The notes under the pieces are model-generated. The model saw only the letters and a list, made by a program, of their open reading frames with translations, was not told the origin of the DNA and ran no database searches. Shown here one piece after another: positions 52,271 through 61,801 of a DNA stretch of 64,000 nt. The first letter of the stretch is position 1. Every line of letters starts with the position of its first letter. Made by a program: the position numbers and the translations under genes. Where the stretch lies: the NCBI GenBank assembly GCA_026982415.1, contig JALSHE010000036.1:17128-81127 (forward strand), given 5' to 3'. Source of the stretch: Robiginitomaculum sp. GTDB lineage: Bacteria > Pseudomonadota > Alphaproteobacteria > Caulobacterales > Maricaulaceae.

Positions 52271-54179
52271 AGACCCCCCGTCCTTGTGATGCATAGCCGA
52301 CCACTTCTTGGTAGTCTTCGTCCAGCAAGTTCTCACCGCGAACACTAAGCGTCACAATATCGTTCAGACTATAGCGTATATTCAGGCCAACCAAAGTGAA
52401 AGCTTTCAGTTCTACGCGGCTGAACGTGGCGAAGTCCGTATCAATCTGGCTGCCATTGTGATCGGCAGAGAGCGTCATACTAAGATCATCTATGGGCGTC
52501 CAAGTCGCAGTTGCACTGGCCAAAAACTTCGGGCGCCGCAATTCGCGCACACCGTTTTCTTTGGCATCCAAGAATGTTGCGGAGGTACGAATGCCCAGCG
52601 TGTCGCCGATACTGCCCCGCGCCTCAAATTCAACCCCCTCACGTTTACTATCGGTTGTGCGGTTACGCGTCGTAGAGGGGAACACACCGAAATCGGTGAA
52701 TATTTCATTCTTCAAATCAGAGCGAAAATAGTCGGCGCTGAAATTCCAGCCCCCTATTTCTTGGTCATAACCGATATTATAGCCTAGGGAGGTTTCCGGT
52801 GTCAGATCTGGATTGCCGACAAAAAACGCCGGAAAAAAACCGAACAACTCAGTCATGCTTGGGTTCTTAACACCTGTACCGACCGACGCCCGCACACGTC
52901 CCCCAATATTTTCAAAAGCATAGCCCGCACCGACCCGCCAAGTCTGGCTATCCTCAAACCGATCATTAAAATCCGCCCGTGCAGATGCGGACAAAGTAAT
53001 CGCGTTTTGGTTGAAGCGGTAGTCCGCCGCCAATGCATGGTTCTGAATGCTTTCATTTTGGTTCTGACCAGCGCCCGCACCGCCAAAATTGGAAAACTCT
53101 TCCTTTTCGGTTTCAGCCAAAACTGTGAGATTATGCACATCCCAAGATTTCTCCGCCGCCCAGTTGGCTTGGGTGCGTTTACCCGTCGTGTCATTGGGGA
53201 AGCTCGTCCCGACAGTGTTTTGCTTAGTTTCGGTTAAGCTTAGATTGACCAAATTATCAATCCCGGCGATTTCAAACCGTGCAGATATGCGGCCTGTTTC
53301 ATTATCCGTAGTCAATTCCGAATTGGTGTTATCAAGCCGCCCATTAAAATCCGTATCAGCATCAAATTCAGAGACCGCATGGTTGTTTGAATATTTCGCG
53401 CTTAGGCTTACGCCGCCGATTATTTCAACATTGTTCAGGCCAACATTAAGCGCACGAGAATTTGCTCCGTCCTCCTCACCGCCCAATCCAGACACATCAT
53501 AACCGTCCGTGCGAAATACATTACCGTTAACGGACAGCGCCGCGCCTTTTATCGGCACCACCGCAGACACTTGCCCTTCGAACGTATTGAAACTCCCGCC
53601 CTGTACGGATAGCTTATAGCTTTCATTGGTTTCGCCCGCCCGCGTGATAATATTAACCACGCCTCCGAGCGCGTCACTGCCCCAAAGTGCGGATTGCTCT
53701 CCGCGTAGGACTTCGATACGCACAATATCCGTGCTGCGCAATGAGCCAAAATCAAACTCGCCCGTATTTGGGTTGGACACTTCCACCCCGTCGACTAGCA
53801 CAAGTACATGATTGCCCTCGGAGCCACGCAACCGCAGTTGCGTCAACGCGCCTTGCGGCCCGGAACGGTTAACAGATGCGCCGGGAACCGTTCGCAACAA
53901 ATCTGCGATATATGCACTGCCCTGGTTTTGAATATCGGTTTCAGTAATAGTGGTAACGGGGCTAGTGAGTTCATCTTTTTTTACAAACCCAATGCGTTTG
54001 CCAACGGAAACAATTTCGTCACTACTAATTCTGCGTGTAGAGGGCAAAATCCACACACAATCTTCCGTAATACCGAGGCTTTCATTACATACAATTTGTG
54101 TTTGCCCATAAGCTAGGCCAGAGAAATACGGGTTGGCGAATACTGCCACGACCGCAGCAGATAAATATAAGCGTTTCAT
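52245..54179 (-). CDS. btuB: TonB-dependent vitamin B12 receptor
   Basis: A 644-residue outer-membrane receptor starting at MKRLYLSAAVV with a signal peptide ending near residue 26. The plug contains LTSPVTTITETDIQNQGSAYIADLLRTVPGASVNRSGPQGALTQLRLRGSEGNHVLVLVDGVEVSNP and GSDALGGVVNIITR. These are BtuB-type plug features. The barrel ends ...AGISADF. The riboswitch upstream and the btuFCD genes downstream confirm the substrate class. The ATG at 54179 is chosen for the signal peptide. Confidence 0.92.
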   Translation of the reverse strand: MKRLYLSAAVVAVFANPYFSGLAYGQTQIVCNESLGITEDCVWILPSTRRISSDEIVSVGKRIGFVKKDELTSPVTTITETDIQNQGSAYIADLLRTVPGASVNRSGPQGALTQLRLRGSEGNHVLVLVDGVEVSNPNTGEFDFGSLRSTDIVRIEVLRGEQSALWGSDALGGVVNIITRAGETNESYKLSVQGGSFNTFEGQVSAVVPIKGAALSVNGNVFRTDGYDVSGLGGEEDGANSRALNVGLNNVEIIGGVSLSAKYSNNHAVSEFDADTDFNGRLDNTNSELTTDNETGRISARFEIAGIDNLVNLSLTETKQNTVGTSFPNDTTGKRTQANWAAEKSWDVHNLTVLAETEKEEFSNFGGAGAGQNQNESIQNHALAADYRFNQNAITLSASARADFNDRFEDSQTWRVGAGYAFENIGGRVRASVGTGVKNPSMTELFGFFPAFFVGNPDLTPETSLGYNIGYDQEIGGWNFSADYFRSDLKNEIFTDFGVFPSTTRNRTTDSKREGVEFEARGSIGDTLGIRTSATFLDAKENGVRELRRPKFLASATATWTPIDDLSMTLSADHNGSQIDTDFATFSRVELKAFTLVGLNIRYSLNDIVTLSVRGENLLDEDYQEVVGYASQGRGVYAGISADF

Positions 54180-54234
54180 AACGACTCCATAATATGCACC
54201 GCCGTTCAGGCAGGTGCGTTTCAACAGTGTCGTC

Positions 54235-54455
54235 ATGGGATTCCCACTTGGGGATCATTCCTGCTCTCCGCTATTCCCGGCGGGTCGGCGCTGGCGACTT
54301 TGTTGGCAGGTCTTCTGACTTGCGGCTCTGATGAGATACACACCTTCCCGCATTTTCATGCAGTGGTATTTGCGCATCTCTTGCCGCTTACAGCTGCGGG
54401 GACAGTACCGGATTCACACCGATTTCCCTTAACCAACGGGCGCAACATATCCGTA
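54235..54455 (-). promoter_or_regulatory. Cobalamin riboswitch (AdoCbl aptamer)
   Basis: On the minus strand the order is GGTTAAGGGAAATCGGTG, TGAATCCGGTACTGTCCCCGC, AGCTGTAAGCGG, and the B12 box AGTCAGAAGACCTGCC at 54318-54303. This is the conserved cobalamin riboswitch core. An expression platform follows (about 54235-54290) with a GTGGGAATCCC-type hairpin before the btuB ribosome site. When cobalamin binds it, btuBFCD expression should fall. Confidence 0.93.
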
Positions 54456-54636
54456 TCCATTTTGCGGTCAAGATTTTTATTTGAAACAATCCACAACCGC
54501 ACCACATTTATCGTTTAATAGAATGATTAAACTAATTTACTCATTCTATTAAACACACCAGTTCAGTGCAACTTAGCTATAATGCGGCATTTACGGCATT
54601 TAGACTTTGGCAAGGTTTCCTCTTTATGCCGCTCCC
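54456..54636. other. AT-rich gap upstream of the riboswitch
   Basis: About 180 bp holding promoters for the riboswitch transcript (minus) and the next gene (plus). A TTTAATAGAATGA...TCATTCTATTAAA inverted repeat (about 54516-54553) lies in it and could be an operator. No ORF was seen. Confidence 0.45.
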
Positions 54637-55440
54637 ATGCCCTTTCAGATGTCACGATTAACCAGCATATTTTTAATTATCAACCTCAAGAGTTTGGTAA
54701 TTGCCGGCTTTGCCGTGCTGTCGACTTGGCTATGTCTTCGCTTTGATATTCGCGCCGATTTTCCCCTGACTATGATTTCAACAGCAATTGTCTTTCCCAT
54801 CGTGTTTTCCATCGGTCATGCCTATAAGCGCCGGGAAAACGCCCTCGATAAATACGGCTCACTAAAGGCTCATGGTCGCGCATTATATTATGCGGCGCGT
54901 GATTGGCTTCCTACACATGAAGACGAAGACCGTGTTGCTCATATTGAGAGTATTCTCGACAGGCTAATGCGCGGTTGTAAGGACATGTTCAAAGGCAATT
55001 TAACGGATATGGAACATCACGAAAAAGAAATCTATACCCGGTTTTCAGAGCTGTCCGAATTTGTCAAACATCTGCGCGCAGACGGTCTACCGTCCGGGGA
55101 ATGCTCCCGCGCCAACCAATATGTGGGTAAAATCATTGTCGCCTTTGAGGGCATGAAACACATTTATCAATACCGTACACCGCGCACTTTGCGCGCATTC
55201 AGTGATTTTTTCATTGTCATATTGCCGATACTTTACGGCCCGTTCTTTGCCCATGAAGCTACGGCCTATGACAATCACCTAACCTTTGTTATGCCCATAT
55301 TGTTTGCGGTTATCTTGGTAGGGTTAGACAACATCCAAGACCATCTCGAAGACCCGTTCGATCAAGTCGGCGAAGACGACATCACCATTAATGTGGACAA
55401 ATTCGTTGGTTTGCTATCGGCAGGCGAAGAGCAAACCTAA
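54637..55440 (+). CDS. Bestrophin-like membrane protein
   Basis: A 267-residue protein with two N-terminal helices (about 14-35 and 45-62), a long soluble middle, and two C-terminal helices (about 190-212 and 222-240). It ends with LVGLDNIQDHLEDPFDQVGEDDITIN, close to the bestrophin/UPF0187 signature (I-x-x-x-L-E-D-P-F-G-x-x-x-x-D). Bestrophins form anion or cation channels. The length is slightly short for the family. The ATG at 54637 is used; an in-frame TTG at 54607 is possible. Convergent with the giant adhesin gene. Confidence 0.6.
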   Translation: MPFQMSRLTSIFLIINLKSLVIAGFAVLSTWLCLRFDIRADFPLTMISTAIVFPIVFSIGHAYKRRENALDKYGSLKAHGRALYYAARDWLPTHEDEDRVAHIESILDRLMRGCKDMFKGNLTDMEHHEKEIYTRFSELSEFVKHLRADGLPSGECSRANQYVGKIIVAFEGMKHIYQYRTPRTLRAFSDFFIVILPILYGPFFAHEATAYDNHLTFVMPILFAVILVGLDNIQDHLEDPFDQVGEDDITINVDKFVGLLSAGEEQT

Positions 55441-55449
55441 TAGTTTCGC

Positions 55450-58400
55450 CTAAAGGAAATTAAACAAATCGGTGTAGTAAGAAAGCTCACTGTCGGCACC
55501 TTCATTGCCCAGCTCAAGAACATATTCGACGTCAAAATACGCTTGCCGCAAAGATTGGGCATAGGCTGTAAATTCAGCCAAAACATCTTGGTCAATGACA
55601 AATTCGTTAAAATCCAAATTCCAATCCATGTCGTCATCCGACACTATGGATTTCTCAACAAAAACAAAACTATCATCGTCAGCAATTATTGTTTTGTCAG
55701 GACTGTTGAACTCAGATACATTTTCACTCTCGCTGTTACTGCTCACATCGTCTTCTGAAATAACGGCTTTATCTGTAACGATTTGTTCTGTTGGATTGGT
55801 ATTCCCACCTCTTGAGAACCCGGCCAAAACATAACTCTGGCCCGCCCCGGCAATGCCGTTAGCATCTGCGCCTGGCGCACCAATGAGTAAATCATCAAGT
55901 CCATCGCCGTCGACATCGCCTATCCCGGTGACAGCAAAACCCACATCATCACCGCCCGCAATGCCGTTAATGCGAAAACCATTATTACCGTCTAAATTCC
56001 CAATATCAAAATTGGCAGGAAAACCGCCTGCACGACCATATATTAAAAATGCACCGCCGCTACCGTCCAGCCCTGGCGCACCGATGATAATGTCGGCAAA
56101 ACCATCACCATCAAAATCACCAGCAGAGCTTAGAGAAAAACCTAAATTATCGGAAGCCGCCAGACCGGAAACCGTAAAACCATTACTACCGTCCAAAGCC
56201 CCAAGGTCTACACCATTTCTGATGTTGGTATTGCCAAAAATAACATAAATTTCGCCGCTATCAGCATTCCCGACCGAACCTGAAAAGGGAGCGCTCAGTC
56301 CGAAATCGTCTATACCGTCTCCATTAACATCCCCTAGCCCCGCCAAATCAAATCCGGCGCGGCCTACTGGGTCAACACCGGTTATTAAAATGCCGGCACC
56401 GTTCAAATTGCCCAAATCCAAATTCCCTGCAAACCCGCCAGCATTGCCAAAAATAATCGCAATTTGCCCCGCCGCATCCGTGCGCGTCGGAATACCGATC
56501 ATAATATCATTTATACCGTCGCCGTCATAGTCCCCTGAGCCAGCTAATGTTGATCCTGAAAACCCTTCCGGGGTTGCGCCAGCTATAGTAAAGCCGTTCG
56601 CCCCGCTCAAATCAAAAAGCTCAAACACCGGGTTAAATCCGCCAGCCTGCCCAAACACCACATAACTTTCACCCGCAAGGTTATTGCCGCTTGGGTCTGC
56701 TCCGCGTGCGCCGATGATGAAATCATCAATACCATCGCCGTTGACATCGCCTAGGCCCGCAACATCATATCCCGCTTGATCAACCGGATTTATACCGTTG
56801 AGGATAAATCCATTCGTGCCGTTAAGACTACCGAGATCAAAGCTTGCACCAAAATTCTGCCCACCAAACACGACATAAACTTCACCGCTCTGACCTTGGT
56901 TCGGGTCGGCGAGATGACCACTTATGATTATATCATCAATACCGTCGCCGTTGACATCGCCCGCCGAATCTATGGACCAACCGGAATTGTCGAACTGGTC
57001 TATACCCGTCAAAACAAAACCATTCGTTCCGTCAATATCTGACAAATTGAAGTCCTGGCCCAAAGGTGCAGGTCGGTCATTGCCGCCAAAAATCACATAA
57101 GTTGCCCCCGGGTCGCCGTTGGCATTTGGCCCGGCAAAATGCGCGCCAATCATAAAATCGTCAAAGCCGTCATCGTTAATATCCCCGGCGCTGGAAACTG
57201 CAAATCCGCTCTCGTCGCCCGTAGCCACGCCATTAATGGTCAGGCCAACATTATTATTATTTATTAAATCAAACGCATTGACGGTAAATTGAGCTTCAAC
57301 AATAGCCGTATCCGTGCCGCCTTGCCCATCGGAAATCGTGTAGGTGAAAATCTCATTATAGGCACCTGGCTGCAATGTGGTAAATTCTATCTCCCCACCG
57401 CCAGCAAAATGCAGGGTTAATCCTGACTGGAACACATAATCCGCACCAGGCTGGATAGCGACACCATTAATGTGCGTGATGAAAAATGCATCGCCGTCCG
57501 GATCCATATCCGCGCCAAACCCATTGTCGGCAAACAAGTTAAAAGCGTTGAAATCCGGATCGCCAACTAGCATGTCTTCTATAGCAATAGGTGCAGGGTT
57601 AGACACATCAAAGATGATGTTTGTGCTGACCGTGCCGCCATTACCGTCGCGCGCCGTAATCAATACAATATAAATACCGTCATTATTGGGGCCGCCTTGA
57701 CTGGCATTTGCGCTTAATGTTCCTGTAATAGAATTTGTCCCCGCTTCAAAAGTCAGGCCTGGCGGTAAAGAGCCTGGCGCCACACTTATCGAAAGTACAT
57801 CTATAAAGTCAGGGTCACCAAAGAATTGCGCCAAAGCAATCGGCGCTAACACATCGCTATCGTCTACATTTTGCACAGGAATGAAGTTAAGTGGATCAAT
57901 CGGCGGAACGCCCCCAGAACCAACAACAAATGGTGCATCGTTAACACCGTTAACCGTGACCGAAATTGTTGCGGTTCTAAAAATTCCATTGCCGTCTGTG
58001 ACCGTGTAAGTCGCAGTTGATGTCTCGCTTTGCCCCATGGCCAAACAATCAAAATCGCCGTCTGGCTGGAAGCTGAAAACACCATTTTCTTGGACAGAAA
58101 ACAAACCGCCCATACTGCCTACGACAGTGCCCCCTACACTCCCTGGAGCGCCATTGACGGCACTAACCGCAAGTATATCTCCATCTATGTCGAAATCGGC
58201 ACCATTGCCATTATCATCAAATACATTGCCGCCAACCGCATTGTCCTCATCTGTGGTGAAGACATCGCGCCTTGCAAATAGGGCGTCATTGACGCCGTTA
58301 ACAATGACCGTCACGGTGGCTGTACTTGACCCGTCAATCCCGTCGTCAATTGTATAGGTAATAGTCGTCGTTGCTGACGCGCCTGCGGCAAGGATCTCAA

Positions 58401-61400
58401 ACTCGCCGTTGGGATCAAAGCTATAACTACCGTCCAGATTAATAGTAAACAACCCGCCGCCAGTACCTGCCACAGATGCGCCGACATTGCCCGCAGTTCC
58501 CGACACTTGCGTGACCACAAACCCATCGCCGTCCGCGTCGCTATCTGCTCCATTGCCGTTATCTGCGAAAACATTGCCGCTGACGGCAATATTTTCAGTG
58601 GTGGTAATATCGTCGTCGCGGGCAATCGGTTGATTGCCCGCCGGAGTTAGCCCTTCAACTGTAACTGTGACCGTTGCCGTGCTGAAACCACCCTCACCAT
58701 CGCTAATGGTATAGGTTATGCTGGTGTCATTACTGTCACCAGTATTTAATTCGTTGAAATCACCATCGGGGTCAAAACTAATGCTACCGTCTGCGCTAAT
58801 AGTAAACAGCCCGCCGGCACTCCCCACCACGGCCAGCCCTACGTTAGAAGCACTGTTATTGACATCGGATACAAAGAAAGCATCCCCATCAAGATCAAAA
58901 TCAACATTCACGCCATTGTTTTCAAAAACATTGCCATTTATGGCGGTCGCCTCATCAGTAATAAAACTATCACTTTCAGCAATTGGAGCCGGGTTAGAAA
59001 CACGGTAAATCACATTGGTCGAAAATTGTGCATTATTGTTGTCCGTAGCGGTCACCGTGATCGTGTATACACCATCACCATTGGGGCCACCTTGGCTGGC
59101 ACTGGCATCCGGCGTTCCGGCAATCGTATTTGACACCGCATCATAAAACATGCCAGGCGGTAGAGCCGCAATATCCACAGTTATTGTCAGTTTATCGGTT
59201 GTATCTGGATCGCCGAAATAGGGAGTTAAATCCAGATCCGTAACCGTTGCACCGTCGTCTACATCTTGGCTAGGAATATAATTGGCAGGGTCGCCAGGCA
59301 CGCCGCCCGCAACCGTTGGATCAAATCCGAACGGCGCATCATTTACCCCCGTGACGGTAACCGCAACCGTTGCAATGTCCGTACCACCATTACCATCCGA
59401 AACCGTATAGCTGGTTGTTGTCGTCTCACTTTCGCCAACAGCTAAGTAATCGAAATCACCATTTGCCCGGAAAGAGAATGTACCATCCGGTTGAATAACA
59501 AATATACCGCCCGTGCTACCTTGAATATTTGCCCCGACATTGGCCGCCAGCGCGTTAACGGCGCTGACAAAAATTGCATCACCGTCAGAATCGGAATCGG
59601 CACCATTGCCATTGTCAGCAAAAACATTGCCCGTAACCGGGTTATCTTCATTTGTCGTAAAATTATCATCGGCGGCAATTGGCGGCGTATTGCCAACGCC
59701 AAGAGGGTCAAAACCGTAAATGATGTAGCTTTCGCCTTGGGCGCCATTGCCAAAATTGTTAGCCCGGGGCGCGCCGATAAGCAGATCGTCAAACCCGTCA
59801 TTATTGATGTCCCCCGCGCCGGATACAGAATATCCGCTATTATCACCCGCACGCGCGCCCAATAAAGCAAATCCATTTGTACCGTCCAGATCAGCCACAT
59901 CAAAGATTGGGTTTGCGCTAAAGCTACCGCCAAAAATTAAATAAGTTTGCCCGGCATTGCTATTGCCATTTGGATCGGCATCTCTAGCACCGATGACAAA
60001 ATCGGCAATACCGTCTCCGTTAAAATCACCGACCCCAGATACTGAATACCCTGTATTATCAAACCCGTTAATGCCGTTAATGGCAAACCCGTTCAGGCCA
60101 TTTAAAGATGATAAATCCAAGCTAGCAGTAAAACTACTCGCCCCGTATACCACATAGGCCTGTCCAGCATTTACCACGCCAGATGAACTATCGGCAGAAG
60201 GAGCACCGATCAAAATATCGGCAAGGCCATCACCATTGATATCGCCAATACCCGTGACAGAATGGCCTAAGCTATCACCGCTTTCTATGGCATTAACAAC
60301 AAACCCATTCGCACCATTTAGTGTCGTAAGGTCAAAATTGGCGCCAAAACCAGCCGCGTTCCCGAAAATCACATACGTTTCACCCGTAAACGAAAAAGTT
60401 CCAGATGCGGCGTTTGCATTCGGAGCGCCTACAGCGAAATCATCAATACCGTCTCCGTTAACATCGCCCAACGCCGTGACCGATTCCCCGGTACCATCAA
60501 TAGGGGTTAGAGAGGGTATAACAAACCCATCCGTACCGTCCAACAACGCTAAATCAATTTGTGCGGCAAAACCAGTATTGGTGCCGTACACGACAAATGC
60601 GGCTGCAGATTGCCCGACCTCGGCAACACTTTGGCTCCCCACCAAAAGATCATCAATACCGTCTCCGTTGACATCGCCTGCATTTGTGACCGCAAAACCC
60701 AAACCAGGGTTGCTAGGCCGCGCCGTTATGACAAAACCATTTGTACCGTTCAGGCTGGTTAAATTAAAATTTGCTGGAAAGCCAGTCGCACTACCAAATA
60801 TCACATATGCTTCCCCTTCAGAAACCCCCATTACGTTTGTCGCGCCACCGCTCGGTGCGCCGATTAAAATATCCGCAATACCGTCCCCATTGATGTCTCC
60901 TGCACTGGACACTGCACGACCAAAGCGGTCAAAAGCGGCAAGCCCGTCAACGCTAAAACCGTTCACCCCATTCAGCGTAGATAAATCCAGCCCTGTTGGA
61001 AATCCAGCTACACTGCCAAATACCACATAGGCTGCGCCAGAACCCGCAAATGGAGCCCCAATAATGTAGTCGTCTATTTTATCGCCGTTGACATCTCCAA
61101 GACCTGAAACAGACGTCCCGCTTCCCATACCATCTAGCGCACCAAATATACGGTAACCTTCTGCCGCGCTCAATATGGCCAAATTCATTGCATTAACGAC
61201 AAAGCTTATGGTGACATTGGCCGTATCCGTTCCGCCATTGCCGTCGTCTATTGTATAGTTAAATACATCATCCGCAAAATCGCCGAGGCTCAAACCAACG
61301 GTGTTAAATTCAACGTCTCCGCCCCCTAAATACGTTACCTCCAACCCATTATTCAGCGTTATAACCGCACCAATAGATAGTATTGTGCCATTGATCATCG

Positions 61401-61716
61401 TGACCAACAAATTATCGCCGTCCGCATCAGAATCTGCACCCAAGCCGTTGTCTGCAAATAGATTGAAGGTCGTATTTAGACTACTTGCCAAGAGATTGTC
61501 GTCTACGGCTAACGGCGGTGCAAAATTAGGCAATTCAGACACCACTGGTATTTCCGTAAATATCTCTTGTGATATTGTTATATCATCTTTGCCAAAATCA
61601 AGTTTCGTATAGGTGCTCAAAAAAACTGGCTGATAATTAAATAAGAATTCATCTTGCCATAACAAACCCACGTCAACCATAGCGCTGCCATCTGAAAAAT
61701 TATATCTATATGCCAT
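55450..61716 (-). CDS. Giant FG-GAP double-propeller and Ig/cadherin-like surface protein
   Basis: A 2088-residue protein with no signal peptide, so probably type I secreted through a C-terminal signal. Order: an Ig-like domain (about 70-170), a seven-bladed FG-GAP propeller (seven GDxNGDGxxD repeats), an Ig-like domain, a cadherin/He_PIG-type domain (ending SNPAP), three more Ig-like domains, a second cadherin-type domain, another Ig-like domain, then a second seven-bladed propeller. The last ~170 residues are acidic, ending SYYTDLFNFL. The Asp-rich blade loops bind Ca2+. The GGGGCAAAAATG start at 61716 is chosen for the ribosome site. Likely a secreted adhesin or matrix protein. Confidence 0.88.
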   Translation of the reverse strand: MAYRYNFSDGSAMVDVGLLWQDEFLFNYQPVFLSTYTKLDFGKDDITISQEIFTEIPVVSELPNFAPPLAVDDNLLASSLNTTFNLFADNGLGADSDADGDNLLVTMINGTILSIGAVITLNNGLEVTYLGGGDVEFNTVGLSLGDFADDVFNYTIDDGNGGTDTANVTISFVVNAMNLAILSAAEGYRIFGALDGMGSGTSVSGLGDVNGDKIDDYIIGAPFAGSGAAYVVFGSVAGFPTGLDLSTLNGVNGFSVDGLAAFDRFGRAVSSAGDINGDGIADILIGAPSGGATNVMGVSEGEAYVIFGSATGFPANFNLTSLNGTNGFVITARPSNPGLGFAVTNAGDVNGDGIDDLLVGSQSVAEVGQSAAAFVVYGTNTGFAAQIDLALLDGTDGFVIPSLTPIDGTGESVTALGDVNGDGIDDFAVGAPNANAASGTFSFTGETYVIFGNAAGFGANFDLTTLNGANGFVVNAIESGDSLGHSVTGIGDINGDGLADILIGAPSADSSSGVVNAGQAYVVYGASSFTASLDLSSLNGLNGFAINGINGFDNTGYSVSGVGDFNGDGIADFVIGARDADPNGNSNAGQTYLIFGGSFSANPIFDVADLDGTNGFALLGARAGDNSGYSVSGAGDINNDGFDDLLIGAPRANNFGNGAQGESYIIYGFDPLGVGNTPPIAADDNFTTNEDNPVTGNVFADNGNGADSDSDGDAIFVSAVNALAANVGANIQGSTGGIFVIQPDGTFSFRANGDFDYLAVGESETTTTSYTVSDGNGGTDIATVAVTVTGVNDAPFGFDPTVAGGVPGDPANYIPSQDVDDGATVTDLDLTPYFGDPDTTDKLTITVDIAALPPGMFYDAVSNTIAGTPDASASQGGPNGDGVYTITVTATDNNNAQFSTNVIYRVSNPAPIAESDSFITDEATAINGNVFENNGVNVDFDLDGDAFFVSDVNNSASNVGLAVVGSAGGLFTISADGSISFDPDGDFNELNTGDSNDTSITYTISDGEGGFSTATVTVTVEGLTPAGNQPIARDDDITTTENIAVSGNVFADNGNGADSDADGDGFVVTQVSGTAGNVGASVAGTGGGLFTINLDGSYSFDPNGEFEILAAGASATTTITYTIDDGIDGSSTATVTVIVNGVNDALFARRDVFTTDEDNAVGGNVFDDNGNGADFDIDGDILAVSAVNGAPGSVGGTVVGSMGGLFSVQENGVFSFQPDGDFDCLAMGQSETSTATYTVTDGNGIFRTATISVTVNGVNDAPFVVGSGGVPPIDPLNFIPVQNVDDSDVLAPIALAQFFGDPDFIDVLSISVAPGSLPPGLTFEAGTNSITGTLSANASQGGPNNDGIYIVLITARDGNGGTVSTNIIFDVSNPAPIAIEDMLVGDPDFNAFNLFADNGFGADMDPDGDAFFITHINGVAIQPGADYVFQSGLTLHFAGGGEIEFTTLQPGAYNEIFTYTISDGQGGTDTAIVEAQFTVNAFDLINNNNVGLTINGVATGDESGFAVSSAGDINDDGFDDFMIGAHFAGPNANGDPGATYVIFGGNDRPAPLGQDFNLSDIDGTNGFVLTGIDQFDNSGWSIDSAGDVNGDGIDDIIISGHLADPNQGQSGEVYVVFGGQNFGASFDLGSLNGTNGFILNGINPVDQAGYDVAGLGDVNGDGIDDFIIGARGADPSGNNLAGESYVVFGQAGGFNPVFELFDLSGANGFTIAGATPEGFSGSTLAGSGDYDGDGINDIMIGIPTRTDAAGQIAIIFGNAGGFAGNLDLGNLNGAGILITGVDPVGRAGFDLAGLGDVNGDGIDDFGLSAPFSGSVGNADSGEIYVIFGNTNIRNGVDLGALDGSNGFTVSGLAASDNLGFSLSSAGDFDGDGFADIIIGAPGLDGSGGAFLIYGRAGGFPANFDIGNLDGNNGFRINGIAGGDDVGFAVTGIGDVDGDGLDDLLIGAPGADANGIAGAGQSYVLAGFSRGGNTNPTEQIVTDKAVISEDDVSSNSESENVSEFNSPDKTIIADDDSFVFVEKSIVSDDDMDWNLDFNEFVIDQDVLAEFTAYAQSLRQAYFDVEYVLELGNEGADSELSYYTDLFNFL

Positions 61717-61801
61717 TTTTGCCCCTAGTCTTTGCAAAGCAGAAACACCTCTGCTTAACCCTGACGCCCTGTATAACAAAAAGGCCTTTGGACTTCAAGG
61801 C

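Noticed and set aside
60236..61030. Long plus-strand open frame (264 codons) opposite the giant FG-GAP gene
   Set aside because: It is the complement of the periodic GDxNGDG blade code. The Ser/Pro/Lys-rich translation has no fold and no ribosome site.
55450..61716. CRISPR-like or tandem DNA repeat
   Set aside because: The periodicity is protein-level (propeller blades and Ig domains). The repeats are diverged in DNA sequence and irregular in spacing.
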